Of a stretch of 12,022 nucleotides of DNA, positions 7,171 to 12,022 are shown one piece after another. The notes below the pieces were generated by a model that was not told where the DNA came from, ran no database searches, and saw only the letters and a program-made list of their open reading frames with translations. Origin of the DNA: Kordiimonadaceae bacterium (lineage in GTDB: Bacteria; Pseudomonadota; Alphaproteobacteria; Sphingomonadales; Emcibacteraceae); contig JABIPV010000270.1 in assembly GCA_018699075.1 (NCBI GenBank), forward strand, positions 1 through 12,022, written 5' to 3'. The number at the start of each line of letters is the position of its first letter. Position 1 is the first letter of the stretch. The translations under genes were made by a program, and so were the position numbers.

Positions 7171-7192
7171 CGCTAAAGATAAAGTGACGAGA

Positions 7193-7780
7193 ATGAGAAT
7201 AATTACAATATCTGGCGCAAGCGGATCAGGAAAAACGACACTGGCAGATTTTATCCATAAATCGTTGCCAAAAAGTTTACTGCTTAGCTTAGATCGTTAT
7301 TATCTAAGCAAAAAACAACAAATTGATAAGAATGGTTTTTGCAATTTTGACGAGCCTTCTTCGCTTGATACTGATCTGCTTAAAGAACATATCACTGATC
7401 TTAAAAATACAGGTACCGCCAAGGTTCCTATTTATGATTTCACTATAAGTGAGCGATCTGGATATGAAGATGTATCTGCCACGGGAACAATCATCATAGA
7501 CGGCCTTTTTGCGGGCGCGGTGCTTTCAGAATTAAGTGATTTAAATATTTTTGTCGATGTGGACCTCGATCTGGCCTTACTCAGGCGTATTCATCGAGAT
7601 ATGAATGAACGGGGAAGAACCCTTCAGAGTGTTACAGAACAATATATGAATTTTGTCCGACCAGCTTATTTCAAACATATTGCGACCATTAAAGCTCGCT
7701 CAGACATTATTTTACAAAATAATAATACACCTGAAAAGTTCATAGAAGAAATTGGGAAAGTGTGGAAATTATTAAAGTGA
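7193..7780 (+). CDS. Uridine kinase family P-loop protein
   Basis: This 195-residue cytoplasmic kinase begins with the Walker A loop GASGSGKTT at 8-16. It then shows LDRYY at 33-37 (the family's acceptor-site Asp region), NFDEPSSLD at 51-59, PIYDFT at 79-84, and RIHRDMNERGRTLQSVTEQY at 132-151. All are characteristic of uridine kinases, which phosphorylate uridine or cytidine at the 5' position. It is shorter than standard Udk (about 210 residues), and the usual EGIL is replaced by IDGLF (102-106), so the substrate may differ. An in-frame GTG at 7184 would add three residues; I chose the ATG because the Walker A loop then starts at the usual distance. It is convergent with the oxygenase gene, overlapping by nine bases. 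A role in salvaging nucleosides from the neighbouring pseudouridine pathway is inferred from context only. Confidence 0.78.
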   Translation: MRIITISGASGSGKTTLADFIHKSLPKSLLLSLDRYYLSKKQQIDKNGFCNFDEPSSLDTDLLKEHITDLKNTGTAKVPIYDFTISERSGYEDVSATGTIIIDGLFAGAVLSELSDLNIFVDVDLDLALLRRIHRDMNERGRTLQSVTEQYMNFVRPAYFKHIATIKARSDIILQNNNTPEKFIEEIGKVWKLLK

Positions 7781-8752
7781 AATTTTAAATTTATCCATTA
7801 AGTATTTACCCGCTAGAACCGTTTCATATAACGGCTCATCACCATTATTTACACATGTCTCAATGGCTGTAATTTCGGCATCATAATTAGGGTTCATAAA
7901 ATACGCGATTGATTGCCTTCGTGCTGTGGAATTGCCGCCTTCTGGTTCAACAACCCTATGCAATGTCGACACCCAGCGATCATTTGTCCACCGTGCTAGT
8001 AGGTCACCAATATTAATGATAAATGCGTCGCCTACGCTTGGTGCTTTAATCCATTCGCCTGATGATGACTTGACCTCTAACCCACCAACATTTGGGTCAG
8101 CCTTTAATATTGTTAAGCTACCATAGTCAGAATGTGCCCCTGCCCGAAGTTGTCCCGGCAATATTTTAGTAGATAATGAAGGGTAATTTTGTGATCTTAA
8201 GGCACTTATATGATGGCTATGGAAAGGGACAAAATAATCGTCTTCAAGTTTTAATGCCACTGCCAGAAGCTGCATGATCTGCGCCCCTAAACTTTCCATC
8301 TCCTGATAGTAAGCAGTCCAATTAGTGTGAAAATCTTCCGGCGATTTCGGCCAAATATTTGGTCCGTAATAAAAATGAAAATCTTCATCAGCAGGATGGC
8401 CTGATGGCGCAGATAAAGGCCCACTACTAAACGTTTCTTTTCGGTCGGGAGGCGTTATTTCACCAAGCGTCTTACCGAGTGTTTCCCCTTCAATGGGTAA
8501 ATAACCACGAGGGCAGCCATGATCATCTGATTGCGCCTTCTGTTTTTCAGAATTAGGTTTTTTAAAAAACTTTTGAGCAGACACCCATGTGGCATCACTT
8601 ATGATTTTAGGCACATCATGATTTTCAATAATTAGAAACCCAATCGATTGACAAATTTCATCGACCCTCGCCGCAATATCACGGCGCTCTTGCTCTGATC
8701 CATTTAAAAAAGCACCTAAATCTACACAGGGTAAGGAATTAATATCAGCCAT
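7772..8752 (-). CDS. 2-oxoglutarate/Fe(II)-dependent oxygenase, isopenicillin N synthase-like
   Basis: This 326-residue soluble oxygenase has the plant-type DIOX_N domain (MADINSLPCVDL, then GFLIIENHDVP at 38-48) and a double-stranded beta-helix core. The facial triad is His207 and Asp209 (GAHSDYGSLT) with distal His265 (TLHRVVEP). Arg279 and Ser281 in RRQSIAYF are the expected 2-oxoglutarate carboxylate anchors. All catalytic residues are present, so the enzyme should be active. It is the last gene of the psu operon, and its ATG overlaps the psuG stop by eight bases, so it is translated with psuG. Known members of this fold include pyrimidine oxygenases such as thymine 7-hydroxylase, which makes a modified pyrimidine or nucleoside a reasonable substrate guess. 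That is inference; many family members oxidise unrelated compounds. Confidence 0.85.
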   Translation of the reverse strand: MADINSLPCVDLGAFLNGSEQERRDIAARVDEICQSIGFLIIENHDVPKIISDATWVSAQKFFKKPNSEKQKAQSDDHGCPRGYLPIEGETLGKTLGEITPPDRKETFSSGPLSAPSGHPADEDFHFYYGPNIWPKSPEDFHTNWTAYYQEMESLGAQIMQLLAVALKLEDDYFVPFHSHHISALRSQNYPSLSTKILPGQLRAGAHSDYGSLTILKADPNVGGLEVKSSSGEWIKAPSVGDAFIINIGDLLARWTNDRWVSTLHRVVEPEGGNSTARRQSIAYFMNPNYDAEITAIETCVNNGDEPLYETVLAGKYLMDKFKISL

Positions 8753-9680
8753 TGTTCATCCGACTATATTCAACAGCAATCTCAGCAGCGAGCTTTGCAT
8801 TATTTAGCACCAGTTTAATATTGGTATCGAGACTTTCACCACCCGTTTGTTCAGCAATGCGCGCCAGCAAAAATGGGGTCGTATCTTTACCCGTAATGCC
8901 TTGTTTATCCATCTCTTTGATAGCTTCTGCAATGGTTTGATCAATATCTTTTGGATCAAGTGCATATTCCTCAGGAACAGGGTTTGTAACCAAAATAGAC
9001 CCATGAATATTCAGGTCATATTTTGCATGTAGAGCTTTTGCCGCGTCTTTTGCACTATCTATTCTGTAATCTGATTTATAACCGCTAGAACGGGCATAAA
9101 AGGCAGGTACTTCATCCGCTTGATAACTGATTACCGGGACACCAACCGTTTCCAGATATTCTAATGTACGGCCAATATCCAATATTGATTTTATCCCTGC
9201 ACATACAACGCTGACATTGGTTCTTGATAATTCATCAAGGTCCGCGGACACATCCATTGAAGCTTCCCCGCCCCTGTGAACCCCGCCGATACCGCCTGTG
9301 GCAAATAATTTAATTCCCACCATATCAGCAATAATCATAGTTGCGGCAACGGTCGTCGCACCGTCGGCTTCACGCGCGACAATAAACGGAATATCGCGCC
9401 TGCTTGCTTTGGTAACCTCTAAGCCTGCACGACCAAGATATTCCAGTTCTTCTGCACTGAGCCCCACTTTCAACCGACCTCCAAGGATCGCAATTGTCGC
9501 CGGCACAGCCCCATTATCGCGAACCATCGCTTCAACTTCCTTGGCTGTTTCAATATTTCTTGGGTACGGCATACCATGAGAAATAATAGTTGATTCAAGC
9601 GCGACAACTGGCTTGCCGCTATCCAATGCGTCTTGAATTTCTGGTAAAACGTCCAGATATTGATTTTTTAGTTTATCCAT
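8745..9680 (-). CDS. psuG: Pseudouridine-5'-phosphate glycosidase
   Basis: This enzyme reversibly cleaves the C-glycosidic bond of pseudouridine 5'-phosphate, releasing uracil and ribose 5-phosphate in the cytoplasm. Family motifs are VALESTIISHGMPYP at 26-40, TKASRRD at 90-96, FATGGIGGVHRG at 126-137, the Mn-binding Asp147 region (SADLDEL) and the catalytic Lys164 (AGIKSILD). These correspond to Glu31, Lys93, Asp149 and Lys166 of E. coli PsuG with a constant offset of two. With the ATG at 9680 the protein is 311 residues, essentially the E. coli length. A longer frame begins at 9776 but would add residues not found in the family. Of the two nearby ATGs (9686 and 9680), 9680 has a GTGAG site at proper spacing. 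It overlaps psuK by eight bases. Confidence 0.95.
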   Translation of the reverse strand: MDKLKNQYLDVLPEIQDALDSGKPVVALESTIISHGMPYPRNIETAKEVEAMVRDNGAVPATIAILGGRLKVGLSAEELEYLGRAGLEVTKASRRDIPFIVAREADGATTVAATMIIADMVGIKLFATGGIGGVHRGGEASMDVSADLDELSRTNVSVVCAGIKSILDIGRTLEYLETVGVPVISYQADEVPAFYARSSGYKSDYRIDSAKDAAKALHAKYDLNIHGSILVTNPVPEEYALDPKDIDQTIAEAIKEMDKQGITGKDTTPFLLARIAEQTGGESLDTNIKLVLNNAKLAAEIAVEYSRMNNG

Positions 9681-10602
9681 ATTCATGCTCACGTATTTTA
9701 TTAATAGCCGCAACTGACATTGCGGGATTGATTGTAGATTGATGCGCCAAAGCGACTGTTGCGGCGGAAGCCGCAAATTGTGTAGATTGCCTTATTTCCC
9801 ACCCTTGAAAAATAGCATATGCTATGCCTGCGACAAAAGCATCCCCTGCTCCGCTTGTATTTATCACCGGATGAGAGTGGCTTAAAGTTACCTGTCCTTG
9901 TTCTTTACCGTTACTATAATAAACGCCTTCTGGGCCAAGAGTAATGAATATCCTTTTTACGCCTTGATCATGAAACCAGTTCGCCATATCAGCGAGATTA
10001 TCATCAATGCCGCTTAATGCCTCTGCTTCTTGTCTGTTGGCTTTAAGAGTATGAATTGAACTAAGGTGCGATTTAATCCGTAATGCTTTGGTGCTTGAAA
10101 CTGTATCAACGATGATATCTTGACCGGCATATGTTTTCATTAAATAAGCCAATGTATCTTCACTTAAATTTGCATCAATTATTATACAATTTGCCTGTTT
10201 GATCATATGTTCATGATCGCGCAAATAATTGGCGTCCAAATGATCAACAATGCCCATATCATTAATAGCCACCAACATATCACCGTCATTATTTAGAACG
10301 CTTAGATATGTGGAAGTATTCATATCTTCTAACCTCAATGAATGTTCCATATTTATGCCAGATTTTTGTCCGTTGGAAAGAAGCAAGTCACCATAATGAT
10401 CACAGCCAATTGCCGCAATTAATCTGCTCTCTATGCCTAGTAATGACAAATTTTCAGCAATATTACGGGCGACCCCACCGGGACTTGTGGTTACGCTGCC
10501 AATATTTGAATCACATGTGATAAGGGTACCCTTAGGAGCGCCGCAAATATCAACATTTGCACCGCCAATCACCACCGCATAAGGAATACCTTTATTCTGC
10601 AT
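9673..10602 (-). CDS. psuK: Pseudouridine kinase, PfkB family
   Basis: This 309-residue cytoplasmic sugar kinase of the PfkB (ribokinase) family should phosphorylate pseudouridine at the 5' position, making the PsuG substrate. It has the N-terminal signature GGANVDI at 13-19, PGGVARNIAENLSLLG at 41-56, DTVS at 166-169, KANRQEAEALSG at 187-198, and TLGPEGVYY at 221-229. The anion-hole and catalytic-base motif is NTSGAGDAFVAG at 248-259, with Asp254 as the base. The PGGVARNIAENL segment is typical of pseudouridine kinases. Length matches E. coli PsuK (about 313). Its start overlaps the stop of the permease gene by eleven bases, with an AGGCG-like ribosome site, and its end overlaps psuG, so the three genes are probably coupled. 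Other PfkB kinases acting on nucleosides are possible, but the psuG neighbour settles the call. Confidence 0.93.
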   Translation of the reverse strand: MQNKGIPYAVVIGGANVDICGAPKGTLITCDSNIGSVTTSPGGVARNIAENLSLLGIESRLIAAIGCDHYGDLLLSNGQKSGINMEHSLRLEDMNTSTYLSVLNNDGDMLVAINDMGIVDHLDANYLRDHEHMIKQANCIIIDANLSEDTLAYLMKTYAGQDIIVDTVSSTKALRIKSHLSSIHTLKANRQEAEALSGIDDNLADMANWFHDQGVKRIFITLGPEGVYYSNGKEQGQVTLSHSHPVINTSGAGDAFVAGIAYAIFQGWEIRQSTQFAASAATVALAHQSTINPAMSVAAINKIREHEYG

Positions 10603-11920
10603 TTTGCGCCTGTTGTTCAGCGGTAACTTTGCGTTGGTGCTTAGATCTAATCTGGATATAGACTAAAACAAGTGCAATATATCCGACAATCATTATTCTG
10701 CCCGTACTGTCAATATCAGATATCGCGAGTGACGCTTGTACCAATAAAATCAGTATGCCTATGACGCTGATTATTTTGACGGTTTTCTCTGAAAATTTAA
10801 TATGTGCTTTGGCAAATACATCGGGTAGTTTTTCTGCAAAATAATAGGCGGCAAGTAAGGGAACAACATCATAAATAAACACAAGTCCGCTACCCAACAT
10901 TATTATGTATGGCATTTCTTTGCCGGCAATAATCGGCGCTGATCCCATCAGTAACAATAAAGTAAGTAATATATGTGGTGTATTAAATCGTTTATTTACG
11001 ACCGCGAGCCCTTTGGGTAACCATCCATCTTCACACGCAATCATTATTGATTTTGTCGCCCATGAAAATGTTGAATTAATACTGGTTGCAAATGCAAATA
11101 AGGCCGCACCAACAATGAAGGCAGTATAAAGTGCAGGAGGCAGTATTGCTCGGGCAACTTCAGCAAGCGTTTTATTTGCCGTTTGTTCAATGGGCAAAAT
11201 ACCAACGGCTACAATGGATACCGTGGCAATAAAAAAGGCCGCAAGTAATGTGCTGTATACAATTGCTCTTGGAAGGTCATGATGTGGATTTTTCATCTCA
11301 CCGCCCAGTTCCGACACATAATATGCGCCGCCGGTAGCAAATGACATAATCACACAGGCTAGGGCAAATCCACGCCAGCCATCGGGAAACAGTTTTTCTT
11401 GATCTGTGAAATTGCTGTAATCGACTTCCAAAATACCGAAAAATATAAGCGACGTTAAGCCACAAAGTAGCAATACAATCATTACTTTCTGGATCGCGGC
11501 GGCTTGTTGGATGCCAAATAAATTAACCAGGTAAAATAGCAGCAATATACTCAGGGCAACATATTTACCGTTTAATTCTGGCAATAGTGCGAGGGCATAT
11601 TCCGCGAACCCAAGCGCAAATAAAGCGATAAGAATATGTGTGACAAGTAGTAAGGCAAGAAAGAAAAAAGCCGGCTTTGGCCCAAGAACACGTTTACAAT
11701 ATACGTAAAGCCCTCCGGTAGCGGGCATCGCCGACCCCATAAATACAACAGGTAATTGTTTGATGATCGAAAAAATAGCAGAAAGAAGTATGGCAAAGGG
11801 TATTGCGTAAGCTGTAAACCCAATACCAATACCCACTAAAACTAATATTCCTGAACCAATAACTTGCCCGAGCGCAATCGCAAATACGTCCCAAAAACTC
11901 AGTGTCTTTTTTAACTTCAT
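10592..11920 (-). CDS. APC-superfamily permease, candidate pseudouridine/nucleoside or amino-acid transporter
   Basis: This 442-residue inner-membrane protein has about twelve predicted transmembrane segments. The first segment contains GQVIGSGI (18-25), the unwound-helix motif of amino acid/polyamine/organocation permeases. A later loop carries the family-typical SELGGEMKNPHHDLPRA. Such carriers usually import amino acids or polyamines in exchange or with protons. Here the gene is directly upstream of psuK with an eleven-base overlap, so a pseudouridine or related nucleoside substrate is plausible, although E. coli uses the unrelated NupC-type PsuT. Alternatively it serves the PLP enzyme whose gene ends 26 bases upstream, and would carry a sulfur amino acid. 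The ATG at 11920 is preceded by GGGTGA at suitable spacing. The C-terminus is hydrophilic and Gln/Lys-rich. Confidence 0.8.
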   Translation of the reverse strand: MKLKKTLSFWDVFAIALGQVIGSGILVLVGIGIGFTAYAIPFAILLSAIFSIIKQLPVVFMGSAMPATGGLYVYCKRVLGPKPAFFFLALLLVTHILIALFALGFAEYALALLPELNGKYVALSILLLFYLVNLFGIQQAAAIQKVMIVLLLCGLTSLIFFGILEVDYSNFTDQEKLFPDGWRGFALACVIMSFATGGAYYVSELGGEMKNPHHDLPRAIVYSTLLAAFFIATVSIVAVGILPIEQTANKTLAEVARAILPPALYTAFIVGAALFAFATSINSTFSWATKSIMIACEDGWLPKGLAVVNKRFNTPHILLTLLLLMGSAPIIAGKEMPYIIMLGSGLVFIYDVVPLLAAYYFAEKLPDVFAKAHIKFSEKTVKIISVIGILILLVQASLAISDIDSTGRIMIVGYIALVLVYIQIRSKHQRKVTAEQQAQNAE

Positions 11921-11946
11921 CGCTTTTTCACCCGTGTTATTATTAG

Positions 11947-12022
11947 TTACATCTTAGAAAGTGCATTATCAAAGTCTTCGATTAAATCATCAGCATCTTC
12001 AACTCCAACTGAAAGGCGGATC
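11947..12022 (-). CDS. C-terminal end of a Cys/Met-metabolism PLP-dependent enzyme, truncated by window edge
   Basis: The last 24 codons of a minus-strand gene are present, ending at the TAA at 11947-11949. The peptide IRLSVGVEDADDLIEDFDNAL is the conserved C-terminal signature of trans-sulfuration enzymes such as cystathionine gamma-synthase, cystathionine beta-lyase and O-succinylhomoserine sulfhydrylase. The active-site lysine region is outside the window, so the specific enzyme cannot be chosen. The gene ends only 26 bases before the permease start on the same strand, with no visible terminator, so the two may be co-transcribed. Confidence 0.8.
   Translation of the reverse strand, partial: IRLSVGVEDADDLIEDFDNALSKM

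Noticed and set aside
7021..7183. DgcR-like operator in front of the permease gene
   Set aside because: No TATAGC-N5-GCTATA dyad is present; the dyads found there have different arms, so shared regulation is not supported.
9298..9579. 93-codon open frame on the plus strand antisense to psuG
   Set aside because: It mirrors a strongly conserved coding region, has a low-complexity Ala/Ser/Ile composition and no recognisable domain.
9681..9776. N-terminal extension of psuG starting at 9776
   Set aside because: The extra residues are not PsuG-like and would lie entirely inside psuK; the start at 9680 gives the family length and a suitable ribosome site.
1..12022. Mobile element, prophage, CRISPR array, tRNA or rRNA
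   Set aside because: No transposase, integrase, direct-repeat array, clover-leaf or rRNA-like sequence was recognised; all long frames are metabolic, regulatory or transport genes.

Overview
The window reads as a compact stretch of chromosome from a moderately AT-rich Gram-negative bacterium, most likely a marine or aquatic alphaproteobacterium. I base this on gene content: a MurL/MurD2-type cell-wall pair, a DUF1611 (DgcN) and dipeptide-epimerase-like (DgcA) pair, and NnrS. The taxonomic placement is an impression, not a demonstrated result. There are no rRNAs, tRNAs, CRISPR arrays, insertion sequences or integrases. Gaps between genes are short; the longest is the 163-base divergent region at 7021-7183, so no stretch over 300 bases lacks a gene.

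Left block (1-1525, plus strand): the 3' end of a gene that looks like MurL, the UDP-MurNAc-L-Ala-L-Glu epimerase. It overlaps a complete MurD-family ligase best read as MurD2, which adds L-Glu instead of D-Glu. Together they would place D-Glu in peptidoglycan without free D-Glu or glutamate racemase.

Second block (1527-7020): nnrS (minus strand) has an FNR/NnrR-like palindrome upstream. Next comes a LysR-type regulator (minus strand), divergent from dgcN-dgcA (plus strand). DgcN-DgcA is the acetylation and racemisation route for D-glutamate catabolism. A 17-base dyad with LysR-box geometry lies in the divergent spacer. A multi-pass membrane permease is convergent with dgcA and is a candidate D-Glu or related solute carrier. 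So one locus may join a pathway that makes no free D-Glu to one that degrades free D-Glu.

Right block (7184-12022): a uridine-kinase-family protein (plus strand) is convergent with a minus-strand operon. In transcription order the operon is an APC-family permease, psuK (pseudouridine kinase), psuG (pseudouridine-5'-phosphate glycosidase) and an isopenicillin-N-synthase-type 2-oxoglutarate/Fe(II) oxygenase. The four cistrons overlap by 8-11 bases. The end of a Cys/Met-metabolism PLP enzyme lies 26 bases upstream of the permease and could be the first gene of the same transcript. The expected flow is import of a pseudouridine-like C-nucleoside, 5'-phosphorylation by PsuK, and cleavage by PsuG to uracil and ribose 5-phosphate. 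The oxygenase and the uridine-kinase-like protein are unexplained accessories and the best candidates here for an undescribed function.
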